Of a stretch of 64,000 nucleotides of DNA, positions 1 through 9,910 are shown piece by piece. Source of the stretch: an uncultured SAR86 cluster bacterium (GTDB lineage: Bacteria; Pseudomonadota; Gammaproteobacteria; Magnimaribacterales; AG-339-G14); NCBI GenBank assembly GCA_902632605.1, contig CACPDB010000005.1, forward strand, positions 62,001 to 126,000, in the 5' to 3' direction. Position 1 is the stretch's first letter, and the number at the start of each line of letters is the position of its first letter. Below the pieces are notes generated by a model. That model ran no database searches and was not told the origin of the DNA. It saw nothing but the letters and a program-made list of their open reading frames with translations. A program made the translations under genes and the position numbers.

Positions 1-726
1 ATGATAGAAAACTCCTCCAGAGATGGTGAGCGTTAGAGCAGGTGATTTTTTTAAAGCATTAACCAAGATTGTCATTACTTCCGAGAAAGATAGTTTCTCT
101 TCTTGGGCTTCGATTAAATTTTGACTTTCAACTCTTTTTTTATCTTTAAAGAGCAACATGCAAAGTCCTAAAAAGACACCTAGGATTCCTAACATATAAA
201 AACATCCACGCCACCCAATCGTCTCTCCAAGTAAGCCTTCTAAAAAAATTGGCGATTTTATATCCGCAACAAATCCAACCAATAAAAGACTTATCGCAAC
301 ACCCAAGGGAACTCCTAAGTAATAAAATCCAGCAGCAAACCCCATCCTTTTAGGTGGGAAGGCATCGCCCAAGAGAGACATTGATGTTGGGGTTATGATT
401 GATTCACCGACACCAATAAACATTCTCGGCAGAGCTAAAGTAATAAATCCTTTGGCTGCACCTGAGGCCATTGTGAAAACACTCCAAAGCACCACTCCAA
501 AAGCAATCAACTTAGATCTATTTACACGATCAGCTAGAGCTCCCATGAACAGACCCATTATTGAGTAAAAGAAAATAAAAGCCAAAGAGGTAAGCAGTCC
601 AAATTGCCAACCTGTAAGCTCTAGTTCCGGAACAATGTAGTTGGCAAAACTTGCGATTAATTGTCTATCTGTAATATTGAGAAGATTTAATACAGTCAGA
701 AAAAAAAGAAGTCTATATGGATTCAT
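1..726 (-). CDS. MFS transporter (spinster-like), partial, runs off left edge
   Basis: Manual reverse translation from ATG at 726: MNPYRLLFFLTVLNLLNITDRQLIASFANYIVPELELTGWQFGLLTSLAFIFFYSIMGLFMGALADRVNRSKLIA...; open to the window edge; typical MFS TM segments and GxLADRxxR loop. Confidence 0.8.
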   Translation of the reverse strand, partial: MNPYRLLFFLTVLNLLNITDRQLIASFANYIVPELELTGWQFGLLTSLAFIFFYSIMGLFMGALADRVNRSKLIAFGVVLWSVFTMASGAAKGFITLALPRMFIGVGESIITPTSMSLLGDAFPPKRMGFAAGFYYLGVPLGVAISLLLVGFVADIKSPIFLEGLLGETIGWRGCFYMLGILGVFLGLCMLLFKDKKRVESQNLIEAQEEKLSFSEVMTILVNALKKSPALTLTISGGVFYH

Positions 727-785
727 ACTTATAGGATATTGTGAAAGAATTATCATAGTATAGGATTTTTAAAAAAATATAAAAA

Positions 786-1385
786 ATGTTTGTTTTGGGC
801 GTAACAGGTGGAATTGGGTCTGGCAAATCAGCAGCAACTGATATTTTTTCCTCTCTGGGAATTAAGATAGTTGATGCCGATGTTTTATCTAGAGTCCCTG
901 TTCAAAAAGGAGAAGCAGGCCTTTTTGAGATAGAAAAAAGATATGGTTCTGAAATTCTTCTTGCTACAGGTGAACTGGATAGAAAAAAATTAAGAGAAAT
1001 AATATTTGAAAAAGAAGAGGAAAAAGATTGGTTAGAAAATTTACTTCATCCTTTAATAGCGGATTTAATAAAAGAGGAATTAAAGTCATCTACTTCCAAG
1101 TATACAATCCTTGCCTCGCCATTGTTGTTCGAAACTAAACAGTCCGATTATTGCGATGAAGTACTGGTTATTGATGTATCTGAGGAAACTCAAATTTTAA
1201 GAACAAAGACGCGAGACGATGTTCCTGAAGAACAAGTGAAAACTATAATTCTTTCGCAAATCAATCGTTCTGAAAGACTCAGATTAGCAACTCATATCAT
1301 AGAAAACGAAAATACTTTAGATGATCTAAAAAAAGCTGTAACAGAATTACATCAAAAAATAATTACTCAAATTGAAACCAAATGA
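786..1385 (+). CDS. coaE: Dephospho-CoA kinase
   Basis: P-loop GVTGGIGSGKSAATDIF, family length and DADVLSR motif. Confidence 0.95.
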   Translation: MFVLGVTGGIGSGKSAATDIFSSLGIKIVDADVLSRVPVQKGEAGLFEIEKRYGSEILLATGELDRKKLREIIFEKEEEKDWLENLLHPLIADLIKEELKSSTSKYTILASPLLFETKQSDYCDEVLVIDVSEETQILRTKTRDDVPEEQVKTIILSQINRSERLRLATHIIENENTLDDLKKAVTELHQKIITQIETK

Positions 1386-1534
1386 AATGTCCAAGTTGTA
1401 AAGAAGAAATTTCAGAAAGCGCTGATAAAAAATTTAGACCTTTCTGCTCAGAAAGATGCCGCTCTTTGGACCTGTCAGATTGGCTTAACGAAAGAAATGT
1501 TATTTCTTCGGACTTATCTCATTCAGAAGATTGA
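1382..1534 (+). CDS. yacG: DNA gyrase inhibitor YacG-like zinc protein (50 aa)
   Basis: Manual translation MKCPSCKEEISESADKKFRPFCSERCRSLDLSDWLNERNVISSDLSHSED; CPxC...FCSERCRxxDLxxWL; directly after coaE; below the ORF track cutoff. Confidence 0.9.
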   Translation: MKCPSCKEEISESADKKFRPFCSERCRSLDLSDWLNERNVISSDLSHSED

Positions 1535-2061
1535 AAAAATCCACTTATACCTGCAATACCTTGAGCACCATTTTCTTGTGCAATTCTAAGGTCGTCTTGC
1601 TTTAAACCTCCCAAAGCAAAACTCGGCCCTGGAAATAGCTTAGCCAGTTTTGAAAATTTCTCCCAGCCCAATGCAGGATTTTTATTAACAACATTTTTTA
1701 TTGGAGAGATAAATATATAATCCAGCCCAAGTTGTGCAGCTTTAATAACTTCTTTTTTATTATGACAGGAAGCACCGGTCAAAGAGGAACTCAACTGATT
1801 TGTTTCTATCAAATCTCTGGAGGTTAGATGTAGGCTTTCATGACCGGAAATATTTTTTACCAATCCTGAATTCAAAATTACTTTGCCTCCCTTATTTTCG
1901 TAAATTTCTTTGGTTTTATTCCAATGCTCTGATGAAAAATCTATTACATCTACTCTGTAGATCAAGTACTTAGAAGTATCAGATAGTTTTTCAATTAGAG
2001 AAAAGAAGTTTTCTGGAATTTTTTTTGGAGTTATTGGAATAAAACTAGCTTCTGTAATCAC
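1519..2061 (-). CDS. Thiamine-phosphate-synthase-like protein (C-terminal half of the MutT fusion type), no Nudix domain
   Basis: GASCHNKKEVIKAAQLGLDYIFISPIKNV...LGWEKF...FALGGL...GAQGIAGISGFF; follows argJ. Confidence 0.75.
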   Translation of the reverse strand: MITEASFIPITPKKIPENFFSLIEKLSDTSKYLIYRVDVIDFSSEHWNKTKEIYENKGGKVILNSGLVKNISGHESLHLTSRDLIETNQLSSSLTGASCHNKKEVIKAAQLGLDYIFISPIKNVVNKNPALGWEKFSKLAKLFPGPSFALGGLKQDDLRIAQENGAQGIAGISGFFQSSE

Positions 2062-3220
2062 TATTGATTGATATGTACTCTGGGGATAGGTCTGAAGTCA
2101 TGACAAGAGCCGATTGTTTAGATTTTCCAAGATTGATTTCAATATTGATTGTTTTTTTTCTAAATTCCTTTTTGCCTTTTGCTTCGGAATATTTTGGACT
2201 TAGATTTCCATTGACTAAAACCGGATGACCTCCAATTTTTAGTGATAGATTTTTCATATCAAACTCTTTTTCATCAGCATTTCCTGCAGCAGTAATAATT
2301 CTGCCCCAATTGGGATCTTCACCGTATGCGGCTGTTTTAACCAGAGGAGAGTTTGCAACTTTTAAAGCAACTTTCTTAGAAGCTTTATAAGAGCTTAATC
2401 CCGAAACTTTAATTTTAATGAGTTTGGTCGCACCTTCTCCATCTAAAACCATCTTTTCAGCTAATTCTCTAAAGACCTCAAAAAAGTTATTCTTAATTTT
2501 TTTGTGATATTTCTTAAAGTCACTTTTTTTCTCTGAGGTTGTTGCAAAAATACTGGAATCGCTCGGAGATTGATCTCCATCAATGGAGATGGCATTAAAT
2601 GTTTGATCGCAAATATCCCTGTGTAATTTCTTCAACTGAATTTTTGAAATTTTTAGATCCGTAAAAATAAAACTCAGGGTAGTTGCCATATTCGGTTCAA
2701 TCATCCCAACTCCTTTTGCAACTCCGATTACATTAATTTTTTGACTCCCTAGTTTAAATTCCTTTTTTACTACTTTATGTCGAGTGTCTGTAGTCATTAT
2801 TGCATTAGCAAAGTCTTCCCAAGAATTTTTGCCTAACTGATTGGTACATTTTTTAAACGCTTGAGAAAGCTTTTTAGTGTCAAGCAATTCTCCTACCACG
2901 CCAGTAGAAAAGGGCAAGATATTGTCTTTGGATACATTTAATGAAGAGGAAACATGCTCAATGAGTTTCTCAGAGTCTTTTTTTCCTTTCTTGCCAGTTG
3001 CAGCATTTGCATTTCCAGCATTGACCATCAAGATTTTTGGTTCCGAAATATTTTTATTTATTTTTTCCAAACATATTTCAACAGGTGCAGACTTAAATTT
3101 ATTTGAGGTAAACAAGCCAGACCAAATTGCTTTCTTCTCAAGTTTTACTATTGAGGTATCCAATCTAGTTCCATACTTCGTCTTGGAGGATGCGCAACCA
3201 ATTTTTATATCTTTCAACAT
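2045..3220 (-). CDS. argJ: Bifunctional glutamate N-acetyltransferase/amino-acid acetyltransferase
   Basis: Full-length ArgJ-like sequence with the ATTL-type autoproteolysis region (MIEPNMATTLSFIFTD) and NSPLVKTAAYGEDPNWGRI. Confidence 0.95.
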   Translation of the reverse strand: MLKDIKIGCASSKTKYGTRLDTSIVKLEKKAIWSGLFTSNKFKSAPVEICLEKINKNISEPKILMVNAGNANAATGKKGKKDSEKLIEHVSSSLNVSKDNILPFSTGVVGELLDTKKLSQAFKKCTNQLGKNSWEDFANAIMTTDTRHKVVKKEFKLGSQKINVIGVAKGVGMIEPNMATTLSFIFTDLKISKIQLKKLHRDICDQTFNAISIDGDQSPSDSSIFATTSEKKSDFKKYHKKIKNNFFEVFRELAEKMVLDGEGATKLIKIKVSGLSSYKASKKVALKVANSPLVKTAAYGEDPNWGRIITAAGNADEKEFDMKNLSLKIGGHPVLVNGNLSPKYSEAKGKKEFRKKTINIEINLGKSKQSALVMTSDLSPEYISINSDYRS

Positions 3221-5853
3221 TATCTTTTCTTCTTTTTTCTGTTAGCTTTTGCTTGTAGTCTTCTTAGACGTCTATTTCCTTCTACTGGTTGATCGTTATT
3301 AGATGCTTGTTGGTTAGACACAGAGTTATCCATAAATGCTGATGGAGAATTTTCATGCACTGTTTTAGTTTTTTCTAAGACCTCTCTAGATTTCATCTTT
3401 TCAATTTCTTGTTCGTCTTCAGGTTTTACTTCGACGCGGCAAAGGAATCTTGTAGATTCTTTTTTTATTGTTTCAAGAAGTTGTTCAAACATCTCAAACG
3501 CTTCTCTTTTATATTCAAGACGCGGATCTTTTCCTGCATAACTTCGAAACCCAATGTTTTGTCTAAGCGAATCAAGTTGATTGATATGATTCTTCCAACT
3601 TTGATCAATAACTTGGAGGATGATTTGATTTTCCAATTGAGAATAAACGTCTGAAAATTTATTTCTTTTTTCTAAGTAAATTTTGTCAGCAAAATCCAAA
3701 AGCTTATTCAACACCTCTTGCGTGTTGGATTCACTATTTTCTAATTCAGCTTTTAAATTAAATTGCAAATTAAATTCAGATTCTAGGATATTTGTTAGTT
3801 CATCAACTTTCCAATTGGTTTCTATTTCATATTCAGGAATATGAGCTTCAAAAATCGAGCTCAAAACATCAGCTCGCATATTTGAAATTAAGTCGTCTAA
3901 TTCTTTGTCTTCTAATATTTCTTTTCTTTGCTTATAAATTACCTGTCTTTGTTCATTCAAGACATCGTCAAATTCTAGAATTCTTTTCCGAATGTCAAAA
4001 TTCCTACCTTCAACTCGTCGTTGAGCTCGTTCTATAGAATTGGTTAACATTTTATGTTCTATCGATTCTCCTTTTTTCATTCCGCCGAAGGATTGCATAA
4101 GAGCTTTCATTCGGTCAGGAGCAAATATTTTGAGCAAGCCATCATCAAGTGATAAGAAAAACTGGGAAGAACCGGGGTCACCTTGCCGTCCTGACCTACC
4201 TCTCAACTGATTATCAATTCTTCGAGATTCATGTCTTTCGGTACCGATGACATGCAATCCTCCCAATTCAACAATTTCCTTTCTGGCTGCTGCAGATTCA
4301 GGGAACCCTCCAAGGACAATATCTGTTCCTCTTCCAGCCATATTTGTAGCTATGGTTACAGCTTTTTCTTTTCCAGCTTGAGAAATTATTTCTGCTTCTT
4401 GTTGATTTTGTTTGGCGTTTAAAACACGATGAGGAATATTTAATGTATCCAGTTTTTTTGACAAAACTTCAGAGTTTTCAACAGATATGGTGCCAACAAG
4501 AATGGGATTACCTTTTTCGTGATAAGTTTTTATCTCATCTATGATGGCATCATTTTTTTCATCCTCTGTGAGATAAATTTTATCGTTTTTGTCTTCTCTG
4601 ACCATTGGAAGATTTGTGGGAATAGAAATTGCCTGCAAAGAATAAATTTCATCAAATTCTCTAGCTTCTGTTTTGGCAGTTCCTGTCATGCCTGACAGCT
4701 TTTCAAACATTCTAAAGAAGTTTTGAAAAGTAGTAGACGCAAGTGTTTGACTTTCAACTTGAATATCCAAATTTTCTTTTAATTCTAGAGCTTGATGCAC
4801 TCCATCAGAAAGTCTTCTGCCTGGCATCGCTCGACCTGAATTGGTATCAATTAAGATGACTTTTCCATTTTGAACTATGTAATCGGTATTTTTTTCAAAC
4901 AGAGTTTCAGCCCTAACAAGAGCTTGGACCATATTCAGAAGTTTTAAGTTTTCACTAGCATACAAACTCACAGAATCCTCGAGGAGGTCATTTTGCTTGA
5001 GATAATTTTCTATTTTTTCATGCCCATTTTCGGTAATTTCTATTGATCTGGATTGCAGATCTATAGTGAAGTCTCCTGCTTTCACGACTTCTTCTTTTTC
5101 AAAATCAAACTCTTCCTCAGTAAGACTTTTCACTACCGGCTTAAGCTTTCTGTAGAGAGGTCCATTATCTTCAGCAACACCACTTATAATAAGAGGAGTT
5201 CTGGCTTCATCGATTAATATCGAATCCACTTCGTCTACCACCACAAAATAAGGATCTCTTTGAAGACGATCTTCCTCTCTGAGAACCATATTGTCCCTGA
5301 GGTAATCAAACCCCAGTTCATTGTTTGTGGCATAAACGACATTTTTGGCATAGTTTTCTTTTTTCTCTAAAGGATTAAGTTCTGAAGTGATATATCCAAC
5401 ATTCATTCCCAAGCCTTCAAAAATTGGCGCCATCCAGTTTGCATCTCTTTTAGCCAAGTATTCATTTGCAGTAACCACAATGACACTTTTTCCAGTAAGT
5501 GCATTGAGATAACAGGGTAAGGTTGCAACCAATGTCTTTCCTTCTCCCGTTGCCATTTCGGCAATCATGCCTTCATTCAAAATGGCACCACCAATCAATT
5601 GACAATCGTAGTGACGAAGTCCTATAAATCTTTTGCTTGATTCTCTTACAGCTGCAAACGCCTCTGGCATGATGTCTTCTAAACTTGAACCTTCGGAAAG
5701 TCTTTCTTTTAATTTACTAGTTGTATTTTTAAGTTCTTCGTTTGTAAAAGAATCAAAGTTTTGTTCTAAATCATTTATTGAATTTACAACGCTTCCGAGT
5801 TTACGTAAAACTCGCTTATCTTTGTTTCCAAATAAGAATGACAATATGGACAT
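3220..5853 (-). CDS. secA: Preprotein translocase ATPase SecA
   Basis: ATGEGKTLVATLP, DEVDSILIDEARTPLIISG, TNMAGRGTDI, RGRSGRQGDPGSS; C-terminal zinc tail absent. Confidence 0.97.
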   Translation of the reverse strand: MSILSFLFGNKDKRVLRKLGSVVNSINDLEQNFDSFTNEELKNTTSKLKERLSEGSSLEDIMPEAFAAVRESSKRFIGLRHYDCQLIGGAILNEGMIAEMATGEGKTLVATLPCYLNALTGKSVIVVTANEYLAKRDANWMAPIFEGLGMNVGYITSELNPLEKKENYAKNVVYATNNELGFDYLRDNMVLREEDRLQRDPYFVVVDEVDSILIDEARTPLIISGVAEDNGPLYRKLKPVVKSLTEEEFDFEKEEVVKAGDFTIDLQSRSIEITENGHEKIENYLKQNDLLEDSVSLYASENLKLLNMVQALVRAETLFEKNTDYIVQNGKVILIDTNSGRAMPGRRLSDGVHQALELKENLDIQVESQTLASTTFQNFFRMFEKLSGMTGTAKTEAREFDEIYSLQAISIPTNLPMVREDKNDKIYLTEDEKNDAIIDEIKTYHEKGNPILVGTISVENSEVLSKKLDTLNIPHRVLNAKQNQQEAEIISQAGKEKAVTIATNMAGRGTDIVLGGFPESAAARKEIVELGGLHVIGTERHESRRIDNQLRGRSGRQGDPGSSQFFLSLDDGLLKIFAPDRMKALMQSFGGMKKGESIEHKMLTNSIERAQRRVEGRNFDIRKRILEFDDVLNEQRQVIYKQRKEILEDKELDDLISNMRADVLSSIFEAHIPEYEIETNWKVDELTNILESEFNLQFNLKAELENSESNTQEVLNKLLDFADKIYLEKRNKFSDVYSQLENQIILQVIDQSWKNHINQLDSLRQNIGFRSYAGKDPRLEYKREAFEMFEQLLETIKKESTRFLCRVEVKPEDEQEIEKMKSREVLEKTKTVHENSPSAFMDNSVSNQQASNNDQPVEGNRRLRRLQAKANRKKKKR

Positions 5854-5855
5854 GT

Positions 5856-6776
5856 TTATCCAAGACTAGGGTCGATGATCGGTTCTATATAATCAATAAT
5901 AGGATTATCACTTTCAGAGGAAATGAGCTCCCATGAATCTGGAACTTCAATTAATTTTCTTAAAAGCAAGTTGTTTTGTGTATGTCCAGATTTATATCCC
6001 TCAAATTCTCCAATAAGATTATGTTGCAATAAATATAAGTCTCCGATTACATCCAAAATTTTATGTTTAACCAACTCATCTTTAGATCGCAAACCTTCTT
6101 CGTTTAAGATTTCATTATCTTTGATAGCGATAGCATTTTTTTGACTAGCCCCCAGCGAAAGAGAATTCTTTTTTGCTGCTTCAAGATCTTCCATAAAGCC
6201 ATAAGTCCTTGATCTTGAAATTTCTTTTAAATACGTCGTTGAATTAAAATCAACTGTGGTTTTTCTGGATAAACCTTTCCTAACTTCGTCGTCATAAACA
6301 AGTGAATGAGTCACTTTGAAACCATCGTAGGGAGAAAGTTTTGCCCAAGCACCATTATCTGTGAATATCGAAACTTCCTTTTTAATTTTTATAAACTTTT
6401 TTGGTTTTGTTTGTTCTTTTATGCCTGCAGACTGAATTAAGAAGACAAAAGGACTGGCGCTACCATCCATAATTGGAACTTCTCTGTCATTTATTTCGAC
6501 AGTTACGTTATCTATGCCAAGCCCAGCAAAAGCAGACATCAAGTGTTCAACAGTAGCTATTTCAATTTCACCGAATTTAAGTGTTGTTGCCAGAGTAGTT
6601 GGCCCAACATTTTCTACAACTGCCTTAATTTCAACATGGGGATCTAAATCTACTCTTCTGAAAACAATACCTTGATCTTCTTCGGCTGGGAGAAGATTAA
6701 TTACAATTTTTCTTCCTGAATGAACGCCAATTCCCGTTGCTTTTATTGGATTTGTAAGTGTTCGTTGTACTAACAT
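5856..6776 (-). CDS. lpxC: UDP-3-O-acyl-N-acetylglucosamine deacetylase
   Basis: QRTLTNPIKATGIGVHSGRK, TVEHLMSAFAGLGIDN, KHKILDVIGDLYLL, GHTQNNLLLRKL. Confidence 0.97.
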   Translation of the reverse strand: MLVQRTLTNPIKATGIGVHSGRKIVINLLPAEEDQGIVFRRVDLDPHVEIKAVVENVGPTTLATTLKFGEIEIATVEHLMSAFAGLGIDNVTVEINDREVPIMDGSASPFVFLIQSAGIKEQTKPKKFIKIKKEVSIFTDNGAWAKLSPYDGFKVTHSLVYDDEVRKGLSRKTTVDFNSTTYLKEISRSRTYGFMEDLEAAKKNSLSLGASQKNAIAIKDNEILNEEGLRSKDELVKHKILDVIGDLYLLQHNLIGEFEGYKSGHTQNNLLLRKLIEVPDSWELISSESDNPIIDYIEPIIDPSLG

Positions 6777-7480
6777 TGCTCTTTAATTCTTTGTTTTCTA
6801 GCTTCAAATAGGATAACAGAACAAGCATTAGATACGTTAAGACTTTCTATTTGATCATTCATAGGAATTCTTATCATTTCGTCTATATCTTTTTTTAGAT
6901 TTGGTTTTATGCCTTTGCCTTCGGAACCCATTATAATAGCCGTAGGCAAGTTATAATCACACTCATAATATTTTTTTTCAGCAGTTCCATCGCATCCAAG
7001 AATATTGAAATTTAAAGTTTTAAGATTCTTTAGTAGATACTTAATATTGTTAACAATAACAAAAGGTATTATCTCTGAAGCACCTTTGGAAACTTTTCTT
7101 ACTGTTTCGGTAAGATGACATGCTCTATTTTTGCTAACTATTACCGCATCTACATTTGCAGCTAAAGCAGTTCTTAATATCGAACCTACATTTTGTGGAT
7201 CCATGACATGATCCAAAATCAGTAGAAGTGAATTCTCTTTTTGACTAATCAACTTTTCTAAAAAATTAATATCTTTTATTTGTGATGGTTTGAAAATAGC
7301 TGATAGTTTTTTATCTTTGTTAAATGAGATAGCTAAATCCTTTTCCTCTGCGAGTGAAATCAATTCCAAAGTTTTTTTATTATTTTTATCCTTTGGAACA
7401 GAAAGTTCTTCGATATTTTGAGGGATGTTATCAAGTAAAGTTTTGATAAAGTTTTGATCAATAGTTTCCAACTTTTTCAT
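6770..7480 (-). CDS. rlmB: 23S rRNA (guanosine-2'-O-)-methyltransferase, SpoU/TrmH family
   Basis: LDHVMDPQNVGSILRTALA, IIMGSEGKGIKPNL, IPMNDQIESLNVSNACSVILFEARKQR; next to rnr. Confidence 0.92.
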   Translation of the reverse strand: MKKLETIDQNFIKTLLDNIPQNIEELSVPKDKNNKKTLELISLAEEKDLAISFNKDKKLSAIFKPSQIKDINFLEKLISQKENSLLLILDHVMDPQNVGSILRTALAANVDAVIVSKNRACHLTETVRKVSKGASEIIPFVIVNNIKYLLKNLKTLNFNILGCDGTAEKKYYECDYNLPTAIIMGSEGKGIKPNLKKDIDEMIRIPMNDQIESLNVSNACSVILFEARKQRIKEQC

Positions 7481-7482
7481 TT

Positions 7483-9363
7483 CTAATTAATAGCTTTCAA
7501 ATCAATCCTCTTTCTAGAAGTTTCCACAGATTTTATTTTAATTTTGAATTTATCACCCAACGCATAAATATTATTTTTATTTGCTGAAGTAAGAGAATGA
7601 GATGTAGCATCATGAACATAATAAGGTGATCTTTTAAGATTTTTTATGTGACAAAACCCTTCAATATTAAGTCCATCGATGTGCATAAATACTCCAAATT
7701 CCAATACTGCCACAACTTCTCCATCGAATTCCTTTCCAATGTGTTCTTCGGCACACTTACAACTTAGATATTTAGAAGATTCCCTCACGATTTTCTCTGC
7801 TTCTCTGTCTTTATCACTACAAATTGTAGCAATTCCATCTATTTCATCTTGAGAATAAGAGCTTCCTTTTTTTTCAATAATCGACTTAATAACTCTATGC
7901 GTTACCAGATCTGAATACCTTCTTATTGGAGATGTAAAATGACAGTATTCTTTGAGTCCAAGAGCAAAATGATTGCTTTCTTTTCCTGAATAAACAGCAA
8001 GTTTCATGCTTCTTAAAATCTGATATGTCAAAGAAAAAGATTTTTCTTTTTGTTTGATCTCCTTTAGCCAAGCGTTGAGTTTCTCTCTAGGATTGGATTC
8101 AGTCATACCTTCACGGAGGCCTCTCGCTTTTAGAAATTCTTTTAGCTTTTCCAATTCATTGTAATCCGGGTTATCGTGGTGTCGGAATGGGATAGGTTTT
8201 TTAAGTTTTTTAGTTAATTTTGCCGCACAAATATTTGCCAGAATCATAGATTCTTCTATGACTTCGTTTGCTAATAAATGATTTATAGATTTGAACTTAA
8301 TTATTTTGTTATCTTTGCCAACTGGCCTGTATTCAGGGAGATAAAAATCTATCGCCTTCCTTTCTTCTCTTATTTTTCTTCTCAAAGCATGTATTTTTTT
8401 TAAGGTACTTAAATTAGACACAATATCACTTGGAAGGGTGGTTTGACCTTTTTGATAAAATTTTTCAACCTCATCATAGGTAAGACGATTCTTAGAACAG
8501 ATAACAGAATTGAAAAATTCAAAGGATTTTATTTCTCCTTCTCTATCTAGATAAATTTCACAAGTTAAAACCAACTTATCCTCGTTAGGCCTCAACGAAC
8601 AAAGTTTATTTGATATAAGTTCTGGCAGCATAGGGATTACTTTTTTTTCAAAATAAACCGAGGTTGCTCTAGACAAAGCTTCTTTATCTAGCGCAGAATC
8701 TTGAAGTACATATTCGGAAACGTCTGCTATTGCTACGTATAAAAGAAAGCCATCGGAACTTTCTTCAGCATACACAGCATCATCAAAATCTTTAGCGTTG
8801 CTTCCATCAATCGTCACAAAATTTAAACTCCTCAGATCTTTTCTGGACTTAACATCCTGTGCTGAAATATCTCTTTTAATCTTGTTACATTCGTTTATAA
8901 CAGATTTGGACCATTTGGTAGAAAGCTCGGTTCCATTGGTAGCAAAAATAAAAGCTTCCTCAAATACATCATTGCTTTTTAAGGTTTTTATTGGTTTTGC
9001 TTTAGGTTTGTACTTTAGAGATGGTTGAGATGTTATTTTTACCTCACAAATATCATTTGATTTGAAATTCTTCAAATTCTTGCCCTCTAGTAGGATATCG
9101 AGATGAAAACTTTTGTCTAGACTGGTTAGATAAGTCTTGCCTTTATACTTCCTAACAATGCCCGTAAGCTCACTGGTATTTCTTTTCAAAACTTCCTTAA
9201 TTTTTGCCTTACTTCCAGGCATTTTTTGACAAACAACTTCGTCTCCTGGAAAAACTTTGAACATTTCTCTATTCGATAAAGAAAGAAATTCATCCTCTGA
9301 ATACTTTACCCTCCCTCTGCCTGATTTATTTAAAAATACCTTGGCCTTAAAATTCTTTTTCAT
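7483..9363 (-). CDS. rnr: Ribonuclease R-type exoribonuclease, short form
   Basis: RNB motif DGSNAKDFDDAVYAE, cold-shock and S1-like domains; 626 aa. Confidence 0.9.
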   Translation of the reverse strand: MKKNFKAKVFLNKSGRGRVKYSEDEFLSLSNREMFKVFPGDEVVCQKMPGSKAKIKEVLKRNTSELTGIVRKYKGKTYLTSLDKSFHLDILLEGKNLKNFKSNDICEVKITSQPSLKYKPKAKPIKTLKSNDVFEEAFIFATNGTELSTKWSKSVINECNKIKRDISAQDVKSRKDLRSLNFVTIDGSNAKDFDDAVYAEESSDGFLLYVAIADVSEYVLQDSALDKEALSRATSVYFEKKVIPMLPELISNKLCSLRPNEDKLVLTCEIYLDREGEIKSFEFFNSVICSKNRLTYDEVEKFYQKGQTTLPSDIVSNLSTLKKIHALRRKIREERKAIDFYLPEYRPVGKDNKIIKFKSINHLLANEVIEESMILANICAAKLTKKLKKPIPFRHHDNPDYNELEKLKEFLKARGLREGMTESNPREKLNAWLKEIKQKEKSFSLTYQILRSMKLAVYSGKESNHFALGLKEYCHFTSPIRRYSDLVTHRVIKSIIEKKGSSYSQDEIDGIATICSDKDREAEKIVRESSKYLSCKCAEEHIGKEFDGEVVAVLEFGVFMHIDGLNIEGFCHIKNLKRSPYYVHDATSHSLTSANKNNIYALGDKFKIKIKSVETSRKRIDLKAIN

Positions 9364-9433
9364 TTTTTAAATTATACTGTCCTTGATAATCTATAAAGCG
9401 ATTTAATTTTTTAATGTATATTGATAGAAATAT

Positions 9434-9910
9434 ATGACCACCCCAGACTTAAGTGATAAGTACCCCCACGTAAATTTTTTGAATTTGCAGTTTACGAATT
9501 TTGGCAAAAAAGGTTTTTTTTCAGGAAAAATTGAAACTGTAATTTGTCCTGACGATAATTCAAAAGTTAAGCAAGTTCTAGGTGAAGAGGGCGATGGAAA
9601 AATTTTGATCGTAGATGGTCAAGGCAGTACCAGAGTTGCCTTAATGGGAGATATGATTGCAGAGTCTGCGGAAAAGAATAATTGGCAAGCGGTCATAATA
9701 AATGGCTGCGTGAGAGATGTTGAGGCCCTGTCTAATTTCAAGATCGGAATATTTGCTTTGGGCTCAGTTCCAAAAAAAAGTGAAAAAAAAGATCGAGGTG
9801 AAATAGGAATTAATATTAAATTTGGAGGCATCTCAATTGAATCTGGAAATTGGGCTTATGCTGATGAAAGCGGGATATTAGTTTCTAAAGAACAGTTAGA
9901 TTTAGATTAG
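9434..9910 (+). CDS. rraA: RraA-like regulator of ribonuclease activity
   Basis: VINGCVRDVEALSNFKIGIFALGSVPKKSEKKDRGE signature, 158 aa. Confidence 0.85.
   Translation: MTTPDLSDKYPHVNFLNLQFTNFGKKGFFSGKIETVICPDDNSKVKQVLGEEGDGKILIVDGQGSTRVALMGDMIAESAEKNNWQAVIINGCVRDVEALSNFKIGIFALGSVPKKSEKKDRGEIGINIKFGGISIESGNWAYADESGILVSKEQLDLD

Noticed and set aside
2877-3245. 122-aa plus-strand ORF overlapping argJ
   Set aside because: Antisense to conserved ArgJ; no support.
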